This document shows positions 11,428-23,600 of a stretch of 64,000 nucleotides of DNA, piece after piece. Origin of the DNA: Strobilurus pachycystidiatus (Eukaryota; Basidiomycota; Agaricomycetes; Agaricales; Physalacriaceae); NCBI GenBank assembly GCA_019915135.1, contig JAHLMK010000014.1, positions 1 to 64,000 of the forward strand, read 5' to 3'. Numbering within the stretch: position 1 is the stretch's first letter; the number at the start of each line of letters is the position of its first letter. The notes under the pieces are model-generated. The model had not been told where the DNA came from. It did no database searches and saw nothing but the letters and a program-made list of their open reading frames with translations. A program made the position numbers and the translations under genes.

Positions 11428-11764
11428 TAGAGCTTGTTGCGGCATATGTATGATACTTTATACTTCTCCATAATCCGAGCATCACCTCACCGCAGTACTT
11501 ACTTCTGTAGACACAACACTAGTTTATGACCGACGCGGCAACGCGCTTAGTTATTTCCTCTATTTCACCATGTAACCCGGCGAGGCAATCGGTATATATC
11601 ACTCAGCTCGGCGATGTCAAGCTCGCGCTTCACCGCGGCCAATTTGAATAGCGGCCTGATACGGCCTGCGCCTGAGTCACAGGCGATTTATATCAAACAC
11701 GAAAATAATTTGTAGCGAGTCAGACGCAGCTTCGCCCACAACTCTCGTTTCGCAGCAGGCATCA
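11428..11764. other. Intergenic between GNAT paralogues
   Basis: 337 bp with the promoter of GNAT gene 2. An AT-rich run lies about 60-90 bp before the start codon; nothing else recognised. Confidence 0.4.
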
Positions 11765-11959
11765 ATGGACTCCCGCTTGACTATCCGTCCATTCAAGAGC
11801 GAGGACCTCGAAGATGTTCGAAAACTTATTTACGCGTCTTTGATGGAAGGACGTACGCGCTTTCATGTCTACCTCCAACTACGATTCTGACACCTTCCAG
11901 CCGAGTCACCTTATCGAGGCATCCTCAACGCGTATCTGTCTAATCCCATCATGATTCTC

Positions 11960-12692
11960 TATGGGTCACTAAGTGCACTTTTATTCCGATCACCCGCGTA
12001 CCTGCAAGTCACCCGCGTATTCACTCGATGGCACATCTCCTGTCTCCAGCTGGCTCACGGGTGATACATACAATGCTTCTTATATGTCGGTTCATCTTTA
12101 GATTGCTTTGCCCGTCTCACCTATTGCATCTGCACTTGTAAGCTGACACCCCCGCTACCACTGCGCACGCGTACAAGTTCTCTCCGGGCCCGGAGCTGAC
12201 CCTCAATTGATGTCCGACTTCTTGCAATTGCTAAATAGCCTTAGAGACAATGTGGGAATCATGCTAACGGTTCATACTAGTCATAATGTCGGTAATGTGT
12301 GGCGGCCGCACTTGCTGGTGTCAAGGCACGGTCAACCCGGAAGTATCAATTATGCTTGAGCTCGTATCGACTTCTTCGTGGACGTGGTTACTAAACTGTG
12401 GAATCCAAACAAGAAGGTAAGTGCAGTATTAGGCTTGTCCAACTGCCGTGAAGACCCTGCTCTCATGGCGATGTCACTGTGCCACACTTCCAATTCTGCT
12501 CAGTGAGCGGAACATCTATTGTGGAGTCATGCCTTGGATATTTATTCATACATATACAGTAATACTAATTGGCTAGTACTGACTGGCGAGAGAACCGGAG
12601 CACCTTGTGTTTGGCGCGTCGTTCCAGAGCGGCGCGGCATCACCCTGTCAGACGCGGCACGATCGGAATAAATGTGCACTTGGCGACCCATA
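11960..12692 (+). mobile_element. 733-bp TIR element, insertion 1
   Basis: Begins TATGGGTCAC and ends with the imperfect inverted match GGCGACCCATA. The terminal inverted repeats are about 31 bp with about three mismatches. Flanked by the 6-bp direct repeat ATTCTC (11954-11959 and 12693-12698). No long reading frame inside, so a non-autonomous DNA-transposon-like (MITE-class) element. Identical base for base, in inverted orientation, to 12807-13539. Confidence 0.92.
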
Positions 12693-12806
12693 ATTCTCGC
12701 ATACGCAGCATTGGTGGGCGATGCAGTCTTGGTTGCACCCAAGAGCCTCACCGTCGCGTTGACCGTCGCCGGCGCAATCATCGCGCCTTTGGCCTATCAA
12801 TGGCTG

Positions 12807-13539
12807 TATGGGTCGCCAAGTGCACATTTATTCCGATCGTGCCGCGTCTGACAGGGTGATGCCGCGCCGCTCTGGAACGACGCGCCAAACACAAGGTGCT
12901 CCGGTTCTCTCGCCAGTCAGTACTAGCCAATTAGTATTACTGTATATGTATGAATAAATATCCAAGGCATGACTCCACAATAGATGTTCCGCTCACTGAG
13001 CAGAATTGGAAGTGTGGCACAGTGACATCGCCATGAGAGCAGGGTCTTCACGGCAGTTGGACAAGCCTAATACTGCACTTACCTTCTTGTTTGGATTCCA
13101 CAGTTTAGTAACCACGTCCACGAAGAAGTCGATACGAGCTCAAGCATAATTGATACTTCCGGGTTGACCGTGCCTTGACACCAGCAAGTGCGGCCGCCAC
13201 ACATTACCGACATTATGACTAGTATGAACCGTTAGCATGATTCCCACATTGTCTCTAAGGCTATTTAGCAATTGCAAGAAGTCGGACATCAATTGAGGGT
13301 CAGCTCCGGGCCCGGAGAGAACTTGTACGCGTGCGCAGTGGTAGCGGGGGTGTCAGCTTACAAGTGCAGATGCAATAGGTGAGACGGGCAAAGCAATCTA
13401 AAGATGAACCGACATATAAGAAGCATTGTATGTATCACCCGTGAGCCAGCTGGAGACAGGAGATGTGCCATCGAGTGAATACGCGGGTGACTTGCAGGTA
13501 CGCGGGTGATCGGAATAAAAGTGCACTTAGTGACCCATA
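12807..13539 (-). mobile_element. 733-bp TIR element, insertion 2 (inverted)
   Basis: Same element as 11960-12692 in opposite orientation; I compared the two throughout and found no difference. Flanked by a different 6-bp direct repeat, TGGCTG (12801-12806 and 13540-13545), so it is a separate insertion. With the first copy it forms an inverted repeat with 733-bp arms and a 114-bp spacer. Confidence 0.92.
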
Positions 13540-14273
13540 TGGCTGGGCCTCATGGCTGTCATTGCTCAGTTCGTCAAAGAGGGAACGGAAGGCGATCTCC
13601 GAGACGTGGCGAAGCACTATCAGAGCGGGAAAGATGAAACATCAGAGGGGTGGGCAGGCGAGTTTTGGGTCGTAGAGGCCGCCTCGACGCGTAAGCCAGG
13701 CACGACTGAACTCGTCGGCTGTGTTGGGCTTGGTAAGTCGTTCCACGGCGCGTCCTGCAAAGCTCAAAACGCAAATAGAACACCGGGACGCGAAACCCCA
13801 GGGAGAGTTGCGTAGACTATTTGTGTCTTCGCACCATAGACATCGTGGTATCGCGAGTCTGCTATTGCGGACGTTGGTGGAACATGCCAAAGCACAAGGA
13901 TTGTCGAGTCTCCATTTGGGGACGTCGAAAGTCCAGCCAGCTGCAATCACGTTTTACGAAAAGAATGGATGGACAAGACTTCCGATCCCAGCAGGGAGAC
14001 CGACGTACTTCGGTATCGGTGTCGTGAGGGTGGGATTCGTCGTGTATGGCTTGGAACTATGATATCAACGCGTGGCTGGATTGCCATTCCACCCGAGTCT
14101 GACAGCACATGTCCACATTTACGGCTCTTGTGCACATCTGCTTCACTTTCGACTATTGAAATAAAAATGTCCACCAATTGCGACGGCGGCGCATCCATTT
14201 GGGAGAGATACCCTCAAGCACCCATAGAACGTTCAATGTTGCTATATGCGACACAATCAGTTCTTTGCTCTAA

Positions 14274-15122
14274 CTACATCCGTGCTGACTTACACATTGG
14301 TTGCGCTCTTGTATCCGCCACTGATCCATTGGATGTCAGTGACCCATCAAACGGCGCGTACTCTTGCATCTGGACGACAGCCTCGTAAATGTCATGTTCT
14401 CCAGAGTGCACTGCTGGTGCATGTTCAGGGAGGTCCATGTCCGAGCCAGAAAGCATGGGAGTGACTCTTCTAAACTGATCATAACAAACACCAAGGAAAG
14501 CCATTGCTGCTTGTCCGACCAATGGCGCCTCGTAGCCGAAGATCCACTTGCCCCGCCGTTCGGATGTTACACCGACAGATGGGTGATCGAGGAACATTTG
14601 GAGGATACTGTGACAGGGAATGTCGACGGGGCACGAGGAATTCGTTCCGTCCGGGTATCTGAGAAGGACGAGGTTTAGGTACTTGGCGTTGGGGAAGCAG
14701 GTCCGAAAGACCGCACAGCAAGGGTAGGTGGCAAAGGCAAGGTATATCTGATCCTCGGAATGGTCGAGGCCGCGCGAAGAAACGACGGAGCAGCAGGTTA
14801 TTGTGCGAGTAGCTTCGGGTTCAAAGTGTCCACCGGCATAGATCACAGACCTCTGCTTGCGGAGGAGCTTGCATATGTAGATGAGATAGTCAGCGGATGG
14901 GAGGTAAAGATCTTTTGCTGAGATTTCAGCATACACCGCACGCCAAGCTCGGCTGACGAGGCAGAGACGCTGCATGAGGAGGATGCGCTCCTTGTTTGAT
15001 CTCATCCTGGAGTGCCACACAGTGTGGATGATGATATGTACTAGTTCCGGAGGGAACTCGTGACGCTCTTCAGTGTCGGATGAGAGTCTGGCGAGCGCAG
15101 AGGTGAGATGAACACGCACCAT
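14274..15122 (-). CDS. F-box-like protein
   Basis: Start taken at 15122 (MVRVHLTSALARL), giving an intronless frame of 282 aa. Residues about 15-70 (EFPPELVHIIIHTVW ... RLCLVSRAWRAVYAE) have the F-box pattern: L/P-P-E-L, hydrophobic helix, then C-x-V-S-x-x-W. The remainder is unrecognised and lacks clear repeats. Likely an SCF adaptor. The last 20 residues are low in conservation signals, so an unseen 3' intron is possible. A longer frame extends upstream to 15161 but lacks an ATG. Confidence 0.6.
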   Translation of the reverse strand: MVRVHLTSALARLSSDTEERHEFPPELVHIIIHTVWHSRMRSNKERILLMQRLCLVSRAWRAVYAEISAKDLYLPSADYLIYICKLLRKQRSVIYAGGHFEPEATRTITCCSVVSSRGLDHSEDQIYLAFATYPCCAVFRTCFPNAKYLNLVLLRYPDGTNSSCPVDIPCHSILQMFLDHPSVGVTSERRGKWIFGYEAPLVGQAAMAFLGVCYDQFRRVTPMLSGSDMDLPEHAPAVHSGEHDIYEAVVQMQEYAPFDGSLTSNGSVADTRAQPMCKSARM

Positions 15123-15458
15123 GATTGACAGTGCTGAGTGCCGGTCTAGGCGACTGCGCAACGAACAGCTGGTTCAACAGCTGGAAGACCATGATAGTAG
15201 GGATATGGGCCCGTTGGCTCAGATATCCAAAGACAACGCTTAAGTACTGTCATTTCACTGATGGATATCATTGTGTGATCTCCCTGCAGGAGCGCGCGCG
15301 CAAGCTGCGGCAGTGGAAAGGGAGCGCAACGGCAGTTGTGGTTTCGATGCTACTGTACCACTGGCATGAGCGAGGTGGTACCGGCGAATTCAGCGGTCAC
15401 TTCCGTGTAGCGCATTGGCGTTATGATAGCGGATAGACGCGTACGGCTCACCTCATTC
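15123..15458. other. Intergenic
   Basis: 336 bp between the F-box-like gene and the 3' end of the FMO-like gene, which are both on the minus strand. No supported feature. Confidence 0.4.
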
Positions 15459-16924
15459 TCAAAGCGGTGAAGTGGTGGTATCTAAGCCTCTTTGTAAAAC
15501 CCTGTCCATGAGCTCAACCCAGTCTCTTTGACCAGAACACCCAACGCCTCGGAGCCATTCGGTTGCCAACTTATGAGAGACGAGGTCATTCCATCCATGC
15601 CGCAGCTCAACCTTGAACTGCCACATCTTCTTTTCCCATTCCTGCACGCGTAGATCGGAACCCGCAAACGTGTACAGCTCGTCCCGATAGTCAAATGCCT
15701 GTAACTCTGTAGGTTTGTGCCACATCTTGGCAGTGGTGATCGTATCTGCGCCATCTTCCTCCGCGCCGCGTTTGAGCAACAGCTCTGTTTCGGAAGCTAC
15801 GTCGAGGCTGTTTGGATTTCGGATCACTTCAAGGACAGCTTGGGCTTGGGCATCGAATAGAGAGAACGGAGTTCCTCGTAAGAGAAGACCCATGAAGGCG
15901 ATGGAACTCCTGTTGAAGTTGCCGCGAAGAGGAAACATGTGTTTGGCCAAAGGAAAGACGTCGTAGGAAGAGTTGTGTAGTGTTATAGATAGCTCTTTCC
16001 GAGAAGGCGGAAAGGATGATTGGAGTATTCGCGAGGGGAGAAATGGGAATGACACCTCGTACCCCGTCGCAAGAATGCACGAGTCGACATTCTGAACTTG
16101 GGAGCCGTCTTCGAACAAAATGCATCCGTCGTTCTTCAATTCCGCTATACGGTGTTGTGGTGTGGAATTGATAACGGTGCATCCAGCCCTCTGCAAGTCA
16201 GCCGAGATGTCCAAACCGCTGGGTCCGAACCCGACAACAACGACCGTGGCTTGACGTGGGAGCAGAGATGGGTTCCTATACCAAGCAGAATGGATAGCTC
16301 TGCCAGACCTGCGCCAACCGTCTAGTCCTGTAATAGACGGATAGCGCGGAACGCGGAAGTGTCCATTGGCCACGACGAGGAAGTGGAATGAGAGGATGGA
16401 TGCGTTTGGCAAAGTGACCAGCCAGACGTTGGCTACGGGATCCCAGTCAACGGCGTCAATACGCGTTGTGAGATGGATGGAGGCTGAAAGCCCGAAGTGA
16501 GATACGTAGGCGTCGAGATATGTCTCGACAGTCTTGGCCGGGGGGAATAGCGATGTCGATGGCGGGAAAGGGAAGTCGGGATAGGCCATTACTATTGATG
16601 GTCACCGTTGAGTACAGGGCAAAGATCTACAGCAGTCAAACTCACCGGGATGGGGAATATTAGTAGTCATCGAGTCGTACAAAGGCGTCAGCGGTGGGTT
16701 GCTGCCAGCGTCCGGCTCTGGATTCCTTCACGGGACGCGTTGGTGAAAGCAGTTGACAGCAGTGGGCGGGACGGCGCTCACCATATTCCGCCCGTCTTCT
16801 GGCGCGCTTCGAATAGTGTCACCTTCCAGCTGCCTTCAGCGACCTCGGGCGTTCCAATGATCGTCTTGAGGGCTGCAAGACCGGCTGGGCCACCTCCAAT
16901 TATACACACAGATTTTGGCTGCAT
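15459..16924 (-). CDS. FMO-like FAD/NAD(P)H monooxygenase, copy 1
   Basis: Exons 16782-16924, 16646-16725 and 15459-16591 give 451 aa. The N-terminus carries the FAD dinucleotide fold (CIIGGGPAGLAAL) ending FEAR, then TGGIW. A second Rossmann motif, VVGFGPSGLDISA, should bind NAD(P)H. The ATGY motif (CILATGYEVSFPFL) is also present. Length and order match class B flavin-containing monooxygenases, which oxidise N or S centres or act as Baeyer-Villiger enzymes; the substrate is unknown. A paralogue at 18801-20231 faces it across an F-box gene. Copy 1 has one more intron, within the conserved PHPVMAY segment, that copy 2 lacks. Confidence 0.9.
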
Positions 16925-17233
16925 AGTTGCCGGATTCTCGCGAGAAAGGACCCGTTGCTGGCACTGTGGACTCCGAGACCATTATAGAGAGAGAAGAAAG
17001 ACCCGGTTACGAAGTGCGCGGATGCGTGATGATGGTAAGAGGACAAGTTTCATTTGTCAACCATCGGACTCTGATCGGTGTTGCGCATTGGACTACCGGA
17101 GACTCGAGAGTGTGTATTTACGAGTACAATTCAATCAAACTCTATCAATCCCGACTCATTGACACCATCCACGCTTTCGTCCACTGACGGCAAAAAGGTC
17201 AGGACTGTTGAAACCCATTGACATCGAGAGAAG
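16925..17233. other. Intergenic
   Basis: About 310 bp upstream of FMO copy 1 and downstream of the F-box gene. No TATA box or coding signal that I can support. Confidence 0.35.
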
Positions 17234-18607
17234 TCACTTACATGTACCCCACCGGATAGTCATCTCCATCGAAACTTTTGGCCATACCCCACGAATCGTC
17301 TTCTCAACGCGCTCAATCTCGTCCTTGTCAAACTGATATTCCATGTGCATGTCGAAGATGATTTCATTCAGCGCGCTACCGCGCTGACCAAGTGCCCGGA
17401 TGAATCCTGGCCAATCAAAGGTAGGCGCAAAGCTGTCGACCATCTCCTCCCAATCTGAGCCATACATCGTTAGCTTCATTCGTGTCAAGGAAGGGGCTAA
17501 TGGGAGTAACATCTCCATTGTCGAATGGATCCAGTTCATACTGAGCTCTGGACGCTCAGTACGGCTCAAATATTTTAACCCAAATGTTATGTACCGAAGT
17601 TTTGGGAGTTTAGTAGGAAGGAACGAAGGAAGACGTCCATTCCACCAGTCCTCTAGGTATCGACATGAAAAATGGCTCGACGAGAATAGAAAAATATGTA
17701 CCGTTAGCATCCACTGGTATTATCAAGCCCGGAGGTGGGCGGAGGGCTAATAGCTCCAATGACTTCGAAAGATTATGGATGAGGCGTCCAAGACCGTGCG
17801 GAGAAAAGGGAATGAGGCCATAGTTGCACACGATCTCGGAGAGGTGGGGACACTTTGTCGCGGTGATTATCCCATCGAGGAGCCAATCCAGGCAAGAGTG
17901 CTGCTCGGAAAGGATCAAGGCTTGAAGCTTCTCCAAAGGCAAGCAAATGGATGGGTGTGGAGTAGGAGGCGTTGGCGAGTGGAAACTGGTGCAGTCCAGC
18001 GAGAGTCTCCTCATGTTGGGAAATACGGTGAACATCTTCTCCAGTTCCACACCAGAGGCAAGTTCGCCGCTGAGAAACAGTACTTCAATAGAAGGGAAGA
18101 GCAACAAGAATTTTTCTGCCGCAACGGCACTGAAAGGTTGTGCTTCTCTTGCGTCCCATTCTATTACTAATCTCCTGACAGATGGTAGGGATGGGAGATT
18201 CAAAGCCGGCGGAAATGTGACCAGCAGGTATTCCGTCTTGCCATTGAAAGTGACACTGTGCGGGTTTCCTTCCGGAGGCGTTTCGGAGGGCTCGTACATA
18301 GCACAAAACGATGCTTCCCGAATGTAATGGGTAACATTCGGTAGAGCCGCCATGATGTTGTTCCAGCGAGTGATGTCCTTTGTTACCCTGATGCTCATTT
18401 TTCTGAACAGGTAACGAAGGGAGAGCACACGCCATGCTTTGGAGACAAGAGAGCCAGCACGTATTGTCTTGATGTCGTCCGCGTTGTCTGCTATGATCTT
18501 GTCCAGCAGCTCCGGTGGGAAGCTGTCGGGTAAGCCTGAACACAATTTCCTGAGGCTCGCAAAAGTTCTAGGAGAAGGTCGCTCGTACCTTTCCGAAGCA
18601 CGCTCAT
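17234..18607 (-). CDS. F-box protein
   Basis: Exons 18589-18607 (19 nt), 17702-18535 and 17234-17652 give 423 aa. The tiny first exon (MSVLRKG) joins through a 53-bp intron to the F-box core (LPDSFPPELLDKIIADN ... SLVSKAWRVLSLRYLF, about residues 8-55). A long irregular leucine-rich region follows. The third exon joins in phase at DANE-DWWNG across a 49-bp intron. Probably an SCF substrate adaptor. It starts 193 bp from the divergently transcribed FMO copy 2. A longer unspliced frame extends upstream to 18782 but would run through the start-proximal intron, so I prefer the spliced start. Confidence 0.78.
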
Positions 18608-18800
18608 GACGGTTCAATTCTCGCCTGCTCAAAGTCGTTGCCTGCCGGGAGCGCGTCAATGCCGACTGAGTGATCGGCCCGGAGGCGCCTTGCTTCCTCC
18701 TTCCACTCCAGATAGCCAAAAGGTCCGAGTCGTGGCGCGCGATAGGTTTGTTGCTGCGATGTCTTATAGGCTCAGCTCTCACTGGACTCTTTCCCTGAAG

Positions 18801-20231
18801 ATGAAGACAATATGTATCATCGGAGCTGGTCCGGCGGGACTAGCTGCTCTTAAAACGATTTTGGATACGCCGGAATTCAAGGATGGAAATTGGAAGCCAA
18901 TGGCCTTCGAAGCCCGGGAAAGAGTAGGCGGCGTTTGGTAAGCGTGGGTCGCCTCTAACACCTTGCATATGAGCTGATCAAGGACCATCATAACGAGGTT
19001 ACCTGCTAAACCCGTCGACGATCCCCCGCTTACTCCGATGTACGACTCGTTAACCACGAACTTACCTCACCCGATAATGGCATATACTGGCTTTCTGTTT
19101 CCACCCTCCACGCCAGTCTTTCCCAAAGCTTCTTTCGTCGAGGATTACCTGGAAGCCTACTCTTCACACTTTGGTCTCGATGCCTACATACGACTGCAGA
19201 CCTCTGTCGAGAGCGCTGTATACTCTGACTCGAAGTGGCATGTGGGTCTGTCGTCTGGGGAATCCCTCGTCTTTGACTCCATCATTGTCTGCAACGGGCA
19301 CTATCGCAAGCCTCGTTTTCCCGACGCTCCTGGATTGTCAGCATGGCTGGACCAAGAGAAGGCGTCACACTCCGCTTGGTACAGACGTCCGTCAGATATA
19401 GGACAAACCGTCATGGTCGTCGGAGGTGGGCCGAGCGGTCTTGATATCTCGGCTGAGATGCGCACTTGCGCCAAATCGGTGATACTATCCATCGCAGGAG
19501 CGAAGGCGGAAGATGATGGCAACCTCAGATTGCGAGGACGCGTCGTACAATTCAACGAGAACTGCTCGGTTGTCTTCGAGGATGGTACGACGGAGACTGG
19601 TATAGACCATTGCATTCTGGCCACAGGTTACCAGATGTCATTCCCGTTCCTGGAGCAGGGCTCGATGATCCTCGATCTCCCTCCCTCTATACCGCCAATG
19701 CCAAAAGATCTACACAACTCGACACATCATGTCTTCCCCCTTGCGAAGCACATCTTCCCATTACAATCCCACTTCCCACCTTCAAGTCTTGCATTTCTCG
19801 GTCTACCTATCCGTGTTGTTCCGTTCCCACTCGTCCAAGCACAGGCAGCTGCCGTCGTGCACGCATACCGTAATCCACTAGACATTGAGCAGGAGACAGC
19901 AGAGGTCATAGCGCGTCACGAACGCCTACAGCAGAAATCGAACAATGCCTTGGATATAGCACACGCGTGGCATGTCTTTTCCGGACAAGAACAGTTCGAC
20001 TATCGCGATGCTTTGTACAGTTACGCAGGCGGGGACATTGTCGTTCCCGAGTGGGAGAAAGAGATGTACGATAATAAAGGTGCGTTGAGGAAAATTTGGG
20101 TCGAGCTGGAGAAGGCGGGGGACGCAGAAGAGTGGGTGAAAGGTGTCGGGAAGAATGGCTTGCAGGATTGGATTGACCTGCTGAGGAGACTCTTAGCGAA
20201 GGCAGATGGCCCTCAAGATCAGCGATTATAG
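18801..20231 (+). CDS. FMO-like FAD/NAD(P)H monooxygenase, copy 2
   Basis: Exons 18801-18937 and 18983-20231 give 461 aa. FAD motif CIIGAGPAGLAAL at residues 5-17, then RVGGVW. NAD(P)H motif VMVVGGGPSGLD at about 189-200, ATGY at CILATGYQMSFPFL. The segment PPLTPMYDSL before PHPIMAY is shared with copy 1 and typical of fungal FMOs. The two copies are clearly homologous throughout. Function as for copy 1: oxygenation of an unknown nucleophilic substrate in the cytosol or at the ER surface. Confidence 0.92.
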
Positions 20232-20611
20232 TGTAGTGCAGCGCGTACGTATACAGCACTTTTGTATTCGACTGCCACTTCGTGCCATTCTAGAATATAG
20301 CGGCTATGCATTTGTACGTAGACTCGGGCTTGGTTCTGATGTTCAGGGCTGAGCAACCCATGCAATTTCTCGCCTCGCTGAACGACTTCGTGAGTAAGTA
20401 AGCGAATGAATGTGAAAGTTCTCGTAGAAGTTGAACGCCATAATCGTCGGCTGCAGCTGGGAGAAATTTCAAAATTGTAAAGTGATTGAGATAAGATTGT
20501 GTTGCCGAGGACCTCGGTCCGCTGTTCCAGGCGTCCATCGTTTCCCTGAGGCATGTTGATGGCAATCACACTCTGTGTTGTTCTTCCAGTCGCTTTCCTT
20601 CGGGGAGGCTC
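20232..20611. other. Intergenic or 5' region of next gene
   Basis: 380 bp between FMO copy 2 and the first in-frame ATG of the next gene. No separate gene supported. Confidence 0.35.
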
Positions 20612-23600
20612 ATGACATTACTCCAGCGGCTCCTAGAGGTGCTTGCGCGCTTTCTCACGTCTCAGCGTGTCCACATTCGGCGGTTATTAGCTTTGTGGAC
20701 CGTCCTACGGCGCTGTTTTGTTGCAAACGACAAGCGCTCTCCCAAAAGCCAGAAGCCACCACACGACTACTCACGACCTCACGAACTCACGAATTCATCG
20801 GATGATGCCGTCGTAATCTGCTCCAGCATTGTACCGTACCACCTCTCGCCTTCCAACGTCTCCCACTCTTCTCATGATTTGCCCTTGGAACGCTCTTCTC
20901 GTGGACTCCATCCAGGCTCTGCTGCGAACGCCCGGCGTTCCAGAAGTCAAACACCGTCAAGCAGGAATTCGAGGGCGTCGTCTCCCGTCGGAATCATCAC
21001 TTCCTCTGTAATGGAACCTTCCCCCATCGAGGAAGAGTCCCCACCACGAGCATTCATACCCTCCGCTTCGGCCATAGACCTAAATGACTTCGATCATTTG
21101 GATCTCCCGGTAAGGGACTTGCCGCCTCGAGCTTACACCCCTTCGAGTCGCCCACCATCCATCCGAACTAATTGGGCACCATCCATCCGCGCGCCCTCGT
21201 CCCTGCGAGCGCCTTCCCCGTCCTTTCGTGCACCGTCGCCCTCCCTTCGCGTCCAATCTCCGTCGTTTCGGGGCTCGTTTCGAGGTTCGTCCCACTCGAT
21301 TCGCGGTGTATCCCCGGCTCCGTCATCTCGTCGCTTCGTTGCCCCATCCGTTCGTGCTGCTTCGCCTGTTCCAGCCAGCCACTGCAGTGTAGAGCCAGGA
21401 GACGTACCGGAGGCAGAACTCGCCAGCACATATTCCGAGTTCTATCCCATCGCACCCGAATGGCTAGAACGTTACGAGCGCAGAATCTATGTGTAAGTAC
21501 TGGGAAAATTCGAGCTCCACCAAATTGAAACTTTCCCCACAGGCCCAACGAAGAGACACAGTATACAGTACTACAAATGACGACATCATTCAAAATGTAA
21601 TATGCTCGTTACGCAGACACGAACACCCTACTGACCTTGCTCGTTCGAAAGAGTTCGCGATCTAGAGGATGTCTGGGACTTGCATGTACACCCTGAAGGT
21701 GCTCGTTATTTCGCGCACAAAACGAGGGTTGGTCGACTTCGCGCTGGAACTTGGATCTTACTAAAGTATCGACAGAGGATTTATACCGATGCAGACATGT
21801 GCGACCCGGACATCACCACTGTAGTGACTTCCTTTATCGAGAAGATAGATGATTTCGTTCGAGTCCGAAACGTCACCATACCGCCAACTGCGGACTTGGT
21901 GTTCGACATCCTCCGGAGCGAGGACCTTGGCAAGATTTATTGTGCTTACTACTTCGCGGACCACTCTACAAAAACAATCTTCTGGCTCGATAGCTACTCA
22001 GCTGCCCACTTCACTGAGTGGCCTGAAGTAAAAGGCGTCACCTCCTCGAGTCATGTTGGTTAGTTATGCGACACTGAAACTACGCGATCTAAGTCAATTT
22101 AGGTCATATCGTCGAATCTCAGTACTGGTGAGTTCGCACCACAACGGTGGAGCTCTGCGCTCAAATGACTACAGGTACCACTGTCAACTCTTTCCGAACT
22201 GCATCCCATTGACCTCAGATCTGGTGGACGGTATGCGCGATCTCCTGATCTTTAGCATTGGGGGTGAGTTATCTCTCATGCGCTAGTGTGATTCGGATGT
22301 GTCCTAAACATCAGTAGACCTCATCTCATCGGCCGTCTCCACATCGCCTTATAACAAAGATGATTTGCTGCAGATCCTCGCTCTGACGAACAACATGAGG
22401 AGTGAGCTCGGTAACTTGACATCTTTCACATCCTGAACTCCTTCGAAGAGAACGTTCGCGGCAACGGTGTAATTGCTCCTGGCTCCGTCGCCTCGTTATG
22501 TGAGTATTCTACCAACCTACTCAGTCGTGGCAGTTCTGACGCGATGACTCGGAATTTCAGGCAGGTTCATGTATGTGTTCGGTGAGTATCTCTTTCGTCT
22601 GTCAACAGCGAACCTCTTCTCAGAAATACAGTTCGACAACGCTTCTTCCATTTCCACGGAGAACCCAGCGCCCGTCTGGAGAGAGATCGCTCGGTTTATG
22701 GCGCCCTGTCTTCGAAAAGAACCCTCCTCATAACATTGCTGTCACCACTGTTATTCTTCGCTCCGGAAGTTCATTTGCGGTCACTGGAGAAGATCTGGGT
22801 CGACAGCATTCTCAACGAAGCAAACTGGGGTTCCTTCATCCACAAACTGACGAGTGAATGGCAGGAGTTCATTCTATATGTACGTTTCTCTGCTCTGTCC
22901 GGGCGTAAGACACCGCCCACTGATTGCTTATCACCAGGCCACGGTATTGCTCAACGCCAACGTTGCGTTCCTCGCTATACAGAGTGTAGACGAGGACAGC
23001 GCCAATCCATCTAGATCCGCCGCCCAAATAACGAGCTACATGTCCGTGATCACTAGTATAGGGAGTATCATACTCGGATTGTTACTCGTCCGACAAAATC
23101 GCTCCAAGGCCAAGGAGACTTCGACGGATGCGGTGAGAGCTCCGGGTAGTAGCTGTCGTTGACGCGCGCTGATGGCAGCACCCACAGCTATCGTTCCTAA
23201 ATGCTCAAAAACACGAAATGCTGGGGCTTGAGACCTTGGCGATCATGTACAGTCTGCCGTATGCGATGTTGATGTGGGGGTACGTGCTTCCGTTGATGTT
23301 TGGAATCAAAAGATTGCTAATGAGACGAGCAGGATGGTGTCTTTCCTAGCGGCGTTTAGCCTTTTGTGTCTGGTTGCATCCGACGTCAAAGTACGTGTAC
23401 TAGTAGGATGCGCGTGGGCAGCTGTTGGAGGTGCCGTGATGTGGTGCATCTCAATCTCGTGGGAGGCGAAGGACAAGAACCGGTGGTACATGTGGCTTTT
23501 CCGTTTCGGTCAACTGCTGTGGCAGAAACTCGTAGAAAGCTCTGCACCACCCATAGTCCGGACATTGAAGAGGATACCGACCCCGTGGCGTCGTGCCTCG

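Larger units (their letters stand above)
11765..14062 (+). pseudogene. GNAT N-acetyltransferase, copy 2, disrupted by two insertions
   Basis: Paralogue of the gene at 10591. Exon 1 is 11765-11852. Exon 2 begins at 11901 but is interrupted by two 733-bp elements (11960-12692 and 12807-13539) and resumes at 13546-13732. Exon 3 is 13779-14062. The 114-bp island between the elements encodes the second hydrophobic hairpin (ILAYAALVGDAVLV, IIAPLAYQWL), aligned with copy 1. Counting one copy of each target-site duplication, the coding length is 726 nt (241 aa), with no other stop or frameshift. The acetyl-CoA motif (SHHRHRGIASLL) is intact. As it stands, translation stops inside the first element, so the allele is probably null. 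The lack of other decay means the insertions are young. Confidence 0.88.

Noticed and set aside
11960..13539. The two 733-bp elements acting as new introns (introner-like)
   Set aside because: No donor and acceptor at or next to the element ends would remove them and keep frame. The nearest options (GTATGG at 12806 with the AG at 13530; GTCACT near 11966 with GCAG at about 12708) shift the frame.
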